From assembly GCA_944389275.1 (NCBI GenBank), contig CALXLT010000049.1:1-39500 (forward strand): a stretch of DNA of 39,500 nucleotides, read 5' to 3'. The position numbers and the translations under genes were made by a program. Numbering within the stretch: the first letter of the stretch is position 1; each line of letters opens with the position of its first letter. Source of the stretch: an uncultured Spirochaetaceae bacterium. Its GTDB lineage: Bacteria > Spirochaetota > Spirochaetia > Sphaerochaetales > Sphaerochaetaceae. Under the pieces are notes generated by a model, which worked only from the letters and a program-made list of their open reading frames with translations, had not been told where the DNA came from and searched no databases. Positions 1-7,737 of this stretch are shown here, one piece after another.

Positions 1-234
1 GATTTCTATTTTTGATACATTAAGGCTACCCCCCCCCAGTACGTATTTGTCAAGTGCTTTTTGAACTTTTCTCAGAAATTTTAGAGGATGGTTATTTTGG
101 ATTATCTTGTTGTATTGCTGTGTTTTACGATTTGTTGGTTATATTGTGTAACCTTTTTGTCAGTTGGGTGTTATGGATTAGTTTTCAGTGCTTATGTGCC
201 TTATCTTGTTGACAATGGTTGGAAAAGGCATGTG
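1..234. other. AT-rich intergenic stretch
   Basis: No gene is visible here. The stretch is AT-rich and has a run of nine C at 29-37. The first gene begins at 270, and its probable promoter starts at 235. A TTGACA occurs at 209-214, but nothing at the right spacing is a better -10 than the one listed separately. Confidence 0.5.
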
Positions 235-263
235 TAGACAAAGCTATAGCTTTGACCTAGATT
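235..263 (+). promoter_or_regulatory. Promoter and 16-bp palindromic operator of first MATE gene
   Basis: The -35 is TAGACA (235-240), followed by a 17-base spacer and a -10 TAGATT (258-263). The predicted +1 is the A of the ATG at 270, which has no Shine-Dalgarno sequence. A perfect 16-bp palindrome, CAAAGCTATAGCTTTG (239-254), fills the spacer. That is the usual place for a repressor operator. The cognate regulator is unknown. The hexamers are a visual match only. Confidence 0.45.
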
Positions 264-269
264 AGCAGC

Positions 270-1613
270 ATGCAGCAGACATCCCTGATCTTTGACAACA
301 GATACCTCTTCAATCTGATAGGCCCATTGCTTATCGAGACGCTTCTTTCCGTGACTATCGGAATGATGGATACGATAATGGTCGCGCGTGTCGGGGAGTA
401 TGCTGTATCAGGGGTATCGCTGGTAGACGCGGTATCGAACCTCTTCATATTCCTTCTCTCCGCATTCGCGACAGGAGGAGCTGTTGTCGCGTCGCAGTAC
501 CTAGGAAAGAAGGATGAGAAGAACTCATGCTTTGCCGCCAAGCAGCTTATATACCTGGCCTTCGCCTTCTCAGCCATTGTATCTATTGTGCTCTTCATAT
601 TCCGTGAAGCCGCCCTTGATATGATCTACGGGACAATAGATGAGGATGTCATGGAATCTGCGGTGGATTACTTCACGCCGATCCTCATCTCATACCCGTT
701 TCTGGCACTCCTTAATAGCGCGAATGCCCTCTTCCGGGCCATGGGCAAGAGCCGCATCACAATGGTGGTGAGCATGATAATGAACGCCATCAACATCTCA
801 GGGAACGCGTTCTTCATCTATGTCCTTGATATGGGCACTTTTGGAGCAGGTCTTGCCTCACTCATCTCAAGGATTGTGGCCTGCGTCTTCATGCTCTACA
901 AGATAACAAGAGTGAAGGAAACGATACATGTAGAGCATATCTTCCATGTGGAGATATCAGTGCAGATGCTCAGGAGGATAATGCGCATAGCGCTCCCTTC
1001 AGGCATAGAGAACTGCATATTCCACATCGGAAAGATCCTCGTGAGCTCAACGGTCGCCTCATTCGGTACCGCCTCAATAGCTGCTAATGCTGTGTTCAAC
1101 GCTCTTGGAACGTTTGCCAATATTCCAGGAACCGCTGTGGGAATGGCGGCTGTCGCTGTCATCGGACAGTGCTGCGGAGCAAGGGAATACAAGGCCGCGT
1201 CATATTATGGATGGAAGCTGCTGGCGCTCACCTACGTGATGATGGGCATAACAAGCGCGGTGATGTACATACTTACCCCTGAGCTCACGCTTCTCTACAA
1301 TCTTTCAGACACGGCGTATCAGCTCGCAGTTGAATCGGTGCACCTCAATATGGTCCAGACGCTTCTCTTCTGGCCTCTCGCGTTCACGGTCCCAAACTTC
1401 CTCAGGGCCGCGGGAGACGCAAAATACACGATGTATGTCTCGATGGCATCCATGTGGATATTCCGCGTATTGCTATCCAGAATACTTGGCGTGTACTTCG
1501 GTCTTGGCTTCATAGGAGTATGCTGGGGCATGTTCGTTGACTGGTACTGCAGAGGATTATTCTATACAGTCAGGTTCTTCAAAGGGAAATGGAAGACAAA
1601 GACTGTTGTCTGA
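270..1613 (+). CDS. MATE-family multidrug/sodium exporter
   Basis: This 447-residue, strongly hydrophobic protein has about twelve membrane segments, the normal MATE length and topology. The N-terminal part has a typical signature: LIGPLLIETLLSVTIGMMDTI, residues about 16-36, with GEYAVSGVSLVD after it. A second, related half starts near residue 235 (MRIALPSGIENCIF). MATE proteins sit in the inner membrane and export cationic drugs or metabolites in exchange for Na+ or H+. The substrate cannot be told from sequence. The ATG at 270 lacks a Shine-Dalgarno sequence, but a -10 ends six bases upstream, so leaderless expression is likely. The gene stands alone, and its neighbour is on the other strand. 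It is not a close duplicate of the second MATE gene at 7891. The family call is secure; the function is general. Confidence 0.9.
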   Translation: MQQTSLIFDNRYLFNLIGPLLIETLLSVTIGMMDTIMVARVGEYAVSGVSLVDAVSNLFIFLLSAFATGGAVVASQYLGKKDEKNSCFAAKQLIYLAFAFSAIVSIVLFIFREAALDMIYGTIDEDVMESAVDYFTPILISYPFLALLNSANALFRAMGKSRITMVVSMIMNAINISGNAFFIYVLDMGTFGAGLASLISRIVACVFMLYKITRVKETIHVEHIFHVEISVQMLRRIMRIALPSGIENCIFHIGKILVSSTVASFGTASIAANAVFNALGTFANIPGTAVGMAAVAVIGQCCGAREYKAASYYGWKLLALTYVMMGITSAVMYILTPELTLLYNLSDTAYQLAVESVHLNMVQTLLFWPLAFTVPNFLRAAGDAKYTMYVSMASMWIFRVLLSRILGVYFGLGFIGVCWGMFVDWYCRGLFYTVRFFKGKWKTKTVV

Positions 1614-1763
1614 TCTTAAAGATCTACTGCTTTCTCCAAAGTGCTCCCATTATTAGTTTCATCTGCAGGACTCCGCATCAAACTTCTATGCCAGAGTCCA
1701 CATATGCTCCAAACCTTTTCCTTTTCTTCAGCCGTTCCCATAAAATTCCGAGAATAATCAGGA

Positions 1764-3065
1764 TTACTTATCCATAGCTGTCGCATCAAGAAGGAATTCC
1801 TCTATACCTATATAAAGTATTCCCTTCTCATCATACCAAGGAATGATTCCATCTTTTACAACTACGATTTTCCTATAGGAGTCCTCCACTCTGTTAAGTG
1901 AGTTCGTCTCCTGAATCCTTTTTGCCTCATCATCAACAGAAAGGGCAGACTGGATGTAATAACGCTTGTTTCCCTTATTCGCGACAAAATCTATCTCCAG
2001 CTGTGTACGGATTTTCTTCCCGTTTTCATCTTTTGAGTTATATTCAACCACCCCGACATCAACATCAAAGCCTCTTGATATAAGCTCGTTGTAGATGATG
2101 TTCTCCATGATGTGATTCTCCTCCTGCTGCCTGAAATTCAACCTTGCATTACGGAGTCCGACATCAGAGAAATAATATTTAAGCGGCGTCCCGATATATT
2201 TCCGGCCTTTTATGTCATATCGACAAGCCTTCTCCAGAATGAAAGCATCTATGAAGCAATCCAAATACCTGCTGATTGTATTCGCATTGATCTGTATATG
2301 CTTGATGCTATGGAATGTGTTTGAAAGCTTTGCTGGATTTGTAAGTGAACCAACGGCAGAAGATATGATATTCAATAGATCCTCAAGAATGGACTTATCA
2401 TTCACAATCCGGTTCCGCTCCAGAACATCCTTGATATATACGTTCTCGAAAAGATCTTTAAGATATTTGCTTTTCTCCTCATGAGTTTTCAGATATAGCA
2501 CATAAGGCATCCCGCCATATGTGAGATACTCCCTCCATGCATACCGTTCATCACCGTCAAAAGCATCATGGAATTCTTTGTATGAAAGAGGAAGTACATG
2601 TACCTCATCGCCACGTCCTCTGAATTGTGTCAGTATGTCTGATGAGAGCATATGGGAATTGCTTCCAGTAACATAGAGATCTATATTCCTAAGCCTCATC
2701 AGACCTAAGATCACATCAATGAATCCGATTCTGGCGTCCTTGTCATCAAGATATGGATTCTGTATATCCTTGACGAACTGGATCTCATCAAGAAAGACAT
2801 AGCATTTTCCATCTAATTCAGCGACCTTGGAACGAATATAGGCATCAAGCTCAAGGGGATTACGATATTTTGCATTCCTAGCCTCATCCAGAGCCAATTC
2901 GATTATGTTGTCATCATTTATCCCAATTGAGTTCAGGTAAGAATGGTACAGCTCAAACAGCAGGAAGGACTTGCCGCATCTTCGAATACCTGTGATCACT
3001 TTAGCCAAGCCGTTATCTTTTTTTGAAATCAGCTTATCAAGATAATGTCTGCGTTCAATGATCAT
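1764..3065 (-). CDS. AAA ATPase with C-terminal DUF4143 domain (copy 1)
   Basis: The protein has 433 residues from the chosen start. An N-terminal AAA domain carries a Walker A (GIRRCGKS, about residue 26) and a Walker B (YVFLDEIQ). The C-terminal DUF4143 half ends in a PD-(D/E)XK-like segment (QLEIDFVANKG). These proteins are widespread in gut bacteria and archaea, often in several copies, with no established role; roles in DNA handling or defence have been suggested. I chose the ATG at 3065 because a perfect GGAGG lies eight bases upstream. Starts at 3080 (ATG) and 3086 (TTG) would place that motif inside the gene. It is transcribed alone from a promoter at 3125-3152 that is flanked by two copies of a 20-bp repeat. 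Two relatives lie at 12349 and 33022. They share only the family architecture and are not recent duplicates. Confidence 0.88.
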   Translation of the reverse strand: MIIERRHYLDKLISKKDNGLAKVITGIRRCGKSFLLFELYHSYLNSIGINDDNIIELALDEARNAKYRNPLELDAYIRSKVAELDGKCYVFLDEIQFVKDIQNPYLDDKDARIGFIDVILGLMRLRNIDLYVTGSNSHMLSSDILTQFRGRGDEVHVLPLSYKEFHDAFDGDERYAWREYLTYGGMPYVLYLKTHEEKSKYLKDLFENVYIKDVLERNRIVNDKSILEDLLNIISSAVGSLTNPAKLSNTFHSIKHIQINANTISRYLDCFIDAFILEKACRYDIKGRKYIGTPLKYYFSDVGLRNARLNFRQQEENHIMENIIYNELISRGFDVDVGVVEYNSKDENGKKIRTQLEIDFVANKGNKRYYIQSALSVDDEAKRIQETNSLNRVEDSYRKIVVVKDGIIPWYDEKGILYIGIEEFLLDATAMDK

Positions 3066-3098
3066 CCGAGCGACCTCCATACTCAACGTTTTATTGCG

Positions 3099-3193
3099 CC
3101 TATCCGCATTTTTAGTTCAAGTTGATTATATCATATCATTCTATCCAAGCAATATAAGTGAATAATTTTCTCACCTATCCGCATTTTTAGTTC
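3099..3193 (-). promoter_or_regulatory. Promoter of ATPase copy 1 flanked by paired 20-bp repeats
   Basis: On the minus strand, TTGCTT (3147-3152), a 16-base spacer and a consensus TATAAT (3125-3130) form a promoter. The 20-mer GAACTAAAAATGCGGATAGG occurs twice in the same orientation: 3174-3193 upstream of the -35, and 3099-3118 downstream of the -10, 75 bp apart. An operator pair is the simplest reading. A leftover of local duplication is the alternative. Confidence 0.5.
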
Positions 3194-3208
3194 GATTTCA
3201 TCAATTAG

Positions 3209-3370
3209 CACAAGAAACCCGGTGAGTACTCCAAAAGAAGATATGGATATAGGAAGAATATAAGCGTATTCCGTGATTCTTTCACACAAGAAGAACTCAT
3301 CATGGCCATAAGCAAATTCGATTCAATGCTGGGCCATAATGAGCTCTCGCTTAAGGATTTGCTGATATAA
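3209..3370 (+). pseudogene. Possible C-terminal remnant of a lost gene
   Basis: An open frame of 53 codons runs from just after a TAG (3206-3208) to a TAA at 3368-3370. It has no start codon. The conceptual peptide looks protein-like: a basic stretch (PGEYSKRRYGYRKN), then FTQEELIMAISKFDSMLG and NELSLKDLLI. I do not recognise the family. The piece sits between the repeats upstream of ATPase copy 1 and the end of rsfS. That location suits a decayed accessory gene, but chance is possible for an open frame this short. Confidence 0.3.
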
Positions 3371-3389
3371 GCCCATCAGGGCCTACTCA

Positions 3390-3734
3390 TCACATAAGGT
3401 TCTCTGTAGCCTTCCAAAGCTTCTCGAGGTTGTAGAAGCTCCTGAGCTCATCGCTCATGAGGTGGATGACTATGTCACCGCAGTCGATAAGCTCCCAGCC
3501 ATCGCTGCCAGGTGTCTTGTGCCTGTTGTTGACCTCGAGCCCAAGGTCATTAAGCTCTCCCCAGAGCTGATGGACAACGCCCCGGAGGTGTCCGACCGAG
3601 GAGACCGTGCCGATGACGAACGCGTCGGTCCATGAGCACTCGTTCTCCATGTCTATCACCAGGACGTCTGTGCACTTATGATCCTCAAGGTACGCTTTGA
3701 GCTTATCTGCCTTCTCTTTGATATCACTCTTCAT
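3390..3734 (-). CDS. rsfS: Ribosome silencing factor RsfS (Iojap/YbeB)
   Basis: This 114-residue protein has the full-length RsfS domain. The diagnostic segments are DVLVIDMENECSWTDAFVIGT in the first half, then VNNRHKTPGSDGWELIDCGDIVIHLM and a C-terminal YNLEKLW. RsfS binds ribosomal protein L14 on the 50S subunit and blocks subunit joining, lowering translation in starvation. The ATG at 3734 has GGAG six bases upstream. A TTG four codons earlier is less likely. The start overlaps the preceding lipoprotein gene by 11 bases. It is the last gene of the rplU-rpmA-obg-nadD-yqeK operon. Linkage of rsfS to nadD and yqeK is common in bacteria and supports the call. Confidence 0.93.
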   Translation of the reverse strand: MKSDIKEKADKLKAYLEDHKCTDVLVIDMENECSWTDAFVIGTVSSVGHLRGVVHQLWGELNDLGLEVNNRHKTPGSDGWELIDCGDIVIHLMSDELRSFYNLEKLWKATENLM

Positions 3735-4293
3735 ATCTATCTCCAAAGATGGAATCCATCCATCTGTCCATGAAATCCACAGCCGCGTTCCATGATGGCG
3801 CGCTGCTGAGTATCCTCTCTATCCTGTACTCCTCATAGTCCTCGCATCCGACAGGGAATGAGGAGAACAGCTCGGAATCGAAGGAATCGGAGAGCGCGTC
3901 TATCTTATCCATAAAGTCCGTCTTCTCCAAGTCCTCCGCGTTCTGCCATAAAGCCATCTCCGCGCTATCCGCGGATACAGCGCCCATGAGGCGCCTGAGC
4001 ATCTGCCACCTCGCGCGGTACGCGTCAGCGTCTATCTCGTATATATCCGCTTCATCCACATCGAAAAGCTCGGACACGGCATCCTTTATATCCTTTCCCG
4101 ATAGATTCTCGATATACCCCGCCTTCACGCTTCCCGAGCTTATGAGCCTGACGTGCCTTCCCTCCTTGAGATAGACAGCGACGCCTCCTTCAGAGACAAG
4201 GGCGATGGATCCACGCTCATGAGAGCATGATGGGAAGATGAGAAGGAGAATCAATGCGAGGATCGCTGCCGCCTTACGCAAAGCGTCCTCCAT
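3724..4293 (-). CDS. Putative small lipoprotein between yqeK and rsfS
   Basis: I do not recognise the family. The 189-residue product starts with a short charged N-terminus, a hydrophobic segment (AAAILALILLLIF) and a lipobox-like P-S-C with Cys23. It is therefore probably exported and lipidated. The mature part is acidic, with a small beta-rich start (GSIALVSEGGVAVYLKEGRHV) followed by helices. It overlaps yqeK upstream by 20 bases and rsfS downstream by 11, so it belongs to the operon. In many bacteria a LytR-CpsA-Psr protein lies in this neighbourhood. No LCP catalytic motif is visible here, so equivalence would be speculation. Its place in a translation and NAD-related operon may be only positional. 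Confidence 0.7.
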   Translation of the reverse strand: MEDALRKAAAILALILLLIFPSCSHERGSIALVSEGGVAVYLKEGRHVRLISSGSVKAGYIENLSGKDIKDAVSELFDVDEADIYEIDADAYRARWQMLRRLMGAVSADSAEMALWQNAEDLEKTDFMDKIDALSDSFDSELFSSFPVGCEDYEEYRIERILSSAPSWNAAVDFMDRWMDSIFGDRYEE

Positions 4294-4855
4294 TCTCGAG
4301 GAAGCTGTAGAGCTCTTCCGAGACCCCGGCCTCCTTCATGCCCTTGCTCTCGAAGTACGCCCTCTGCATATCCATGATATGCATGACCATCGCCTCAAGC
4401 GTCGGCAGGGAGAGGATGCGGCTCCTCTCCTCATCATCAAGATGCTTCCTGCCCTTCTCCGCGTAGTCCGCGATGTACACCACGGCGCCAAGCGCTCCCA
4501 TATCCTTATGCCCGAGCGTATGATGGCGCACGGCTACCTTCCATGAATGAGGAACCGGCCCCTGCACCTCATCGAAATGAACGGCGGCGAGCGCTCCATG
4601 AAGGAGCATCGGCTCCTTCTCCTCCTCCGGGAATACCTCAATGCCGTGAGCGCGGCAGAAAGACGGGGTCCCGGAGCCGCAGTCATAGCGGTAGGCGTCG
4701 TGGAAGATCCCGATGCACGCTGAATCGCTGACAGGAAGCGAGAAGCGAGACGCAAGCTCCATCGACATCTCGACAACGCCGAGGGAGTGGATGTAGCGCT
4801 TCTCTGGAAGCTTTTCCTTCACGAATCTATTCAGCTCTGTATAAGCCGTGCTCAT
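4274..4855 (-). CDS. yqeK: YqeK-type HD-domain diadenosine tetraphosphatase
   Basis: The 193-residue protein matches the YqeK HD family. Metal-binding motifs are visible in order: H25 in RYIHSLGVVEMS, the HD pair in GIFHDAYRYD, H near LLHGALAA, and HHTLG, followed by DYAEKGR. YqeK enzymes hydrolyse Ap4A symmetrically to two ADP and are linked to stress responses. I chose the ATG at 4855 because GAGGGAG lies about seven bases upstream. The ATG at 4861 is too close to that motif. The gene overlaps nadD upstream by 29 bases, and in many bacteria it directly follows or is fused to nadD, which supports the call. Confidence 0.9.
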   Translation of the reverse strand: MSTAYTELNRFVKEKLPEKRYIHSLGVVEMSMELASRFSLPVSDSACIGIFHDAYRYDCGSGTPSFCRAHGIEVFPEEEKEPMLLHGALAAVHFDEVQGPVPHSWKVAVRHHTLGHKDMGALGAVVYIADYAEKGRKHLDDEERSRILSLPTLEAMVMHIMDMQRAYFESKGMKEAGVSEELYSFLENGGRFA

Positions 4856-5414
4856 TAACATACTCCCTCACGCTCTCTGAGAGCATATCGAGATTGCCAT
4901 GCCTTATCTCTGTGGAGGAGGCATCCACAACATCGCTTCCCACCATGATCACCGAGGCGGACGCTGGAGGAAGCGCATCACGCCCACGCGAGAAGCACCA
5001 GAAGCGCACATTATCCTTCAGGTAATCATAGTCATGCCATCTCTCGAGAGAAGGGAGGATATCATCACCGATGATGAAGTTCACACGCCCCTCATCCTCC
5101 TCTTCGCTGAAGAAATGGCGTATCGTGTCGGCCGTGTAGCTCACACCGCCCTGCTCGCCTTCCCATCTTGATACCATCACATCCAGTTCGTCCTCTGGAT
5201 AAAGGGCCTTGTAGTCCTTCACCGCGAGGGATAGCATCTCCACCCTGTCCACAAAGGACGCTGGATGAGTGCCTTGCTTGAAGTTCGAGATGTTGGCAGG
5301 AATGATGATCAGGCGCCTTATAGGAGTGAGAGATGCCACCTCATGCATTATGTGTATGTGCCCGATATGAGGAGGATCGAACGAGCCTCCCATCAAAGCG
5401 CTTTTAGGCTTCAT
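4827..5414 (-). CDS. nadD: Nicotinate-nucleotide adenylyltransferase
   Basis: NadD joins nicotinate mononucleotide and ATP to form deamido-NAD, late in NAD synthesis. The protein has 195 residues from the chosen start. The nucleotidyltransferase signature GGSFDPPHIGH is at the N-terminus and the C-terminal motif SSTEIR is present. FIIGDDILPSLERWHDYDYL matches the family core. The ATG at 5414 places GGSFDPPH eight residues in, as in relatives, and overlaps the obg stop by 11 bases. An ATG at 5429 would add five residues and cannot be excluded. Neither has a strong ribosome binding site, so coupling to obg is likely. Confidence 0.92.
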   Translation of the reverse strand: MKPKSALMGGSFDPPHIGHIHIMHEVASLTPIRRLIIIPANISNFKQGTHPASFVDRVEMLSLAVKDYKALYPEDELDVMVSRWEGEQGGVSYTADTIRHFFSEEEDEGRVNFIIGDDILPSLERWHDYDYLKDNVRFWCFSRGRDALPPASASVIMVGSDVVDASSTEIRHGNLDMLSESVREYVNEHGLYRAE

Positions 5415-6447
5415 CCCTATAGTGGGCATCGGTATCCATCCTCGACGTAAAGCCATCTTCCTTCTTCTCGCCAGAGAGCTCAAGGAGGGCTTTCCTTACC
5501 TCATCCACGGTATCATCCATGTATATAGAGAGAGGGAGGACGCGCATGCTGCAGCCATACTTCTTCCGAAGCTCCTGGAAGCGCTCCTCCGTGCCATCCT
5601 CATCGATCTTTGATCCTATGAGGATGCTCTTCTTCGAAGCAAGCTCCTCGCTGTACTTCGAGAGCTCGGATGAGAGGATATCATAGGCCTCGAGATAGTT
5701 GTCATCGGAAAGGTCCACCATATAGCAGAGGCCTTTCGTCCTCGATATATGCCTGAGGAACTTATAGCCCATGCCCGCTCCCTCGCTTGCCCCCTCGATT
5801 ATCCCGGGGATATCAGCGATGATCACGTCCTGATCACCGTCACGGAGAACTCCCAGCACGGGGATCTTAGTCGTGAATGGATAGCCTGCGACCTTGCTGC
5901 GGGCGTTGGTGAAGAGGTTTATCAAGGATGACTTTCCCGCGTTAGGGAATCCCACCAGCCCGATATCCGCGATGATCTGGAGCTCCAGGCCAACGCGCAT
6001 CTCCCTGCCGGGGAACCCTGGCTGGGCGAACTTCGGGGCCTGGCGCACGGATGTGCGGAAATGCCAGTTGCCAAGTCCTCCCTTGCCGCCCTCGAGGAAC
6101 ACGAACCTGTCCAGCCCCGTAAGGTCCTTTATGAGCTCGCCGGTCTCGGCATCCCTGATGACAGTCCCCTGAGGCACGGGTATCTCGACATCCTTGCCGT
6201 TGCGCCCTGCGCACCTTGCGCCCTGTCCGGGCCTTCCGTTCTCCGCGCGGAACGAGCGCACGAGCTTGAGATGCCCAAGCGTACGGAGGTTGTCCTTAAC
6301 GACAAAGACAACGTCCCCTCCGCGGCCCCCGTCACCACCGTCGGGTCCGCCTTTAGGGACGAACTTCTCCCGGCGGAAGGAGACACAGCCGTGTCCCCCA
6401 TTGCCGGAAGCAACGTCAATATACGTTTCGTCGGAAAATCCGAACAT
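5404..6447 (-). CDS. obg: Obg/CgtA ribosome-associated GTPase
   Basis: Obg is an essential GTPase that acts in 50S assembly and stress signalling. The 347-residue protein has the glycine-rich Obg fold (residues about 1-160, for example GGPDGGDGGRGGD) and then the G domain. Walker A is GFPNAGKSS (166-174) and G3 is ADIPG (211-215). The G4 motif reads SKID (279-282) where most GTPases have NKxD, a substitution at the guanine-contacting Asn. There is no OCT extension, so this is the short form. The start directly abuts the rpmA stop codon, with no spacer. The nadD start overlaps its end. Identification is certain; the effect of the G4 change is not known. Confidence 0.96.
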   Translation of the reverse strand: MFGFSDETYIDVASGNGGHGCVSFRREKFVPKGGPDGGDGGRGGDVVFVVKDNLRTLGHLKLVRSFRAENGRPGQGARCAGRNGKDVEIPVPQGTVIRDAETGELIKDLTGLDRFVFLEGGKGGLGNWHFRTSVRQAPKFAQPGFPGREMRVGLELQIIADIGLVGFPNAGKSSLINLFTNARSKVAGYPFTTKIPVLGVLRDGDQDVIIADIPGIIEGASEGAGMGYKFLRHISRTKGLCYMVDLSDDNYLEAYDILSSELSKYSEELASKKSILIGSKIDEDGTEERFQELRKKYGCSMRVLPLSIYMDDTVDEVRKALLELSGEKKEDGFTSRMDTDAHYRDEA

Positions 6448-6714
6448 TTACTCGGCCTTAGCCTCGCTTTCCACGATAGAGCAGAACTTCCTGTTCTTCC
6501 TCTCATGGAAGAGTACGGTACCGGAAACGAGAGCAAAGAGCGTATAGTCCTTACCGCATCCGCAGTTCTTGCCTGCGTGGATCTTCGTTCCGTGCTGCCT
6601 TACGATAACCTCTCCAGCGTTTACGAACTGGCCGCCGAATCTCTTTACACCAAGGCGCTGTGCGTTGGAGTCGCGTCCGTTGCGGGAAGAACCGCCACCT
6701 TTCTTATGTGCCAT
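6448..6714 (-). CDS. rpmA: 50S ribosomal protein L27
   Basis: The 88-residue protein shows the L27 signature: [20 protein letters not shown] at the N-terminus, then [22 protein letters not shown] and [17 protein letters not shown]. The N-terminal tail reaches the peptidyl transferase centre. It begins directly at Met-Ala-His-Lys, so no N-terminal cleavage sequence of the Firmicutes type is present. A perfect AAGGAGG precedes the ATG. It lies 11 bases after rplU and abuts obg. The small protease gene often found between rplU and rpmA in Firmicutes (ysxB) is absent. Confidence 0.98.
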   Translation of the reverse strand: MAHKKGGGSSRNGRDSNAQRLGVKRFGGQFVNAGEVIVRQHGTKIHAGKNCGCGKDYTLFALVSGTVLFHERKNRKFCSIVESEAKAE

Positions 6715-6725
6715 TGCCTTCCTCC

Positions 6726-7037
6726 TTAGCCTTCGATCTTATCGACCGTAATCGTGGTATAGGTCTCCCTGTGTCCCTGGGTCCTTCTGTAACCCTTCCT
6801 TCTGTGGAACTTGTAGACCTTTACCTTCTCGCCTCTGAACTCCGAGCCAACGGTTGCCGTTACCTTCGCGCCCTCGACATAAGGAGCGCCGAACCTAGCG
6901 TTCTCACCGTCTACCACTGCCAGAACCTTACCGATCTCGTAGGAAGAACCTTCCTCGAGAGAAAGCTTATCGACAACCAGCTTCTTGCCTTCTTCTGCCT
7001 TGTACTGCTTGCCGAGGATTTCTACTAGTGCGTACAT
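6726..7037 (-). CDS. rplU: 50S ribosomal protein L21
   Basis: The 103-residue protein carries the L21 features [17 protein letters not shown] at the N-terminus and the basic C-terminal [19 protein letters not shown], which binds 23S rRNA. The ATG at 7037 has AGGA at the right distance. An upstream in-frame start would add seven residues not seen in the family. It is the first gene of the rplU-rpmA-obg-nadD-yqeK-lipoprotein-rsfS operon, with a possible promoter at 7059-7087. tetR is divergent from it, 130 bp away. Confidence 0.98.
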   Translation of the reverse strand: MYALVEILGKQYKAEEGKKLVVDKLSLEEGSSYEIGKVLAVVDGENARFGAPYVEGAKVTATVGSEFRGEKVKVYKFHRRKGYRRTQGHRETYTTITVDKIEG

Positions 7038-7058
7038 GTGTTTTCCTTTATCCCGCAT

Positions 7059-7087
7059 TTTCTACAGCAAACGGGAAGACTCGGCAA
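7059..7087 (-). promoter_or_regulatory. Possible rplU operon promoter
   Basis: On the minus strand, TTGCCG (7082-7087) is followed by 17 bases and TAGAAA (7059-7064), upstream of the rplU ribosome binding site. Expected for the head of a ribosomal-protein operon, but the match to consensus is modest. Confidence 0.4.
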
Positions 7088-7131
7088 CAGCTTTTCAGGA
7101 AAAAGGGGGGCCAAAATCGCAAAATAAATGA

Positions 7132-7161
7132 TTTACAACCTAACGTTCGGTTGATTATACT
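7132..7161 (+). promoter_or_regulatory. tetR promoter with overlapping palindromic operator
   Basis: TTTACA (7132-7137) or TTACAA (7133-7138) is the -35, and TATACT (7156-7161) is the -10. An 18-bp near-perfect palindrome, CAACCTAACGTTCGGTTG (7136-7153), lies between them; only one symmetric base pair breaks the symmetry. This is a classic TetR autoregulatory layout. The predicted +1 coincides with the tetR ATG at 7168, so the transcript would have no leader. Confidence 0.6.
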
Positions 7162-7167
7162 CAAAGC

Positions 7168-7716
7168 ATGAAGATAGCGGGAAAGGAAGCGGTGGCGGAC
7201 GCCGCGATGGACATCATAGCGTTCGAGGGAATGGACAAGCTCTCGATGAGCACGCTCGCGGAGCATCTGGGACTGAAGAAGGCAAGCATATACCATTGGT
7301 TCCCATCCAAGGAGGAGATGCTTGACTACCTCTTCAGCAAAGGCCATGAGAGATTGATGGCGAAGGGCTTCAGGCTCTCGCTGGAGGGAAGCGCGGAGGA
7401 GGTTCTCGGAAGGGCCGCGGAGGGATGGCGCGGAATATTCTCCTCCGATGACACCCTTCCCTTCCTCAGGACGGTGTACGCGCTCAGGTACTCAGACGCG
7501 AGGGCCGAGGAGGAAGCGAGGTCGATACGGCTGATGATACAGAGCCAGATCGACGTGCTCATCTCATCGCTCGGTGTTGACGATAAGTTCCTTTCGCTTC
7601 TCTTCTCATCGCTTCTGCTGCAGCATCTCGAGGCGATTCTCGAGGGAGGAAACGATGACTTCAGCCGTGACGCCGCGTCCTTTGCGTCTCTCCTTGCAGG
7701 CTACAGGAAGAATTAA
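7168..7716 (+). CDS. TetR-family transcriptional regulator
   Basis: The 182-residue protein has an N-terminal TetR helix-turn-helix: AVADAAMDIIAFEGMDKLSM, then LAEHLGLKKASIYHWFPSKE (residues about 29-51) with the typical SIYHWF recognition helix. The C-terminal ligand domain is helical and unassigned. TetR proteins usually repress their own gene and a neighbouring exporter until a small ligand binds. A near-palindrome lies across its own promoter. The gene is followed after 174 bases by a same-strand MATE exporter, a common pairing, although a terminator separates them. The divergent neighbour is rplU. The ATG at 7168 has no Shine-Dalgarno sequence and fits a leaderless start. The family is certain; the regulon is inferred. 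Confidence 0.92.
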   Translation: MKIAGKEAVADAAMDIIAFEGMDKLSMSTLAEHLGLKKASIYHWFPSKEEMLDYLFSKGHERLMAKGFRLSLEGSAEEVLGRAAEGWRGIFSSDDTLPFLRTVYALRYSDARAEEEARSIRLMIQSQIDVLISSLGVDDKFLSLLFSSLLLQHLEAILEGGNDDFSRDAASFASLLAGYRKN

Positions 7717-7737
7717 CAGAAGCTTCACCTCATCTTG

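Noticed and set aside
29..37. Run of nine C as a phase-variation switch
   Set aside because: It lies more than 200 bases before the first gene and outside any recognised promoter or reading frame.
1589..1777. Small ORF after the first MATE gene
   Set aside because: It has no ribosome binding site, overlaps the end of the MATE gene, and has no protein-like pattern.
6061..6729. 222-codon plus-strand frame over rpmA and obg
   Set aside because: Antisense to two certain genes; no independent support.
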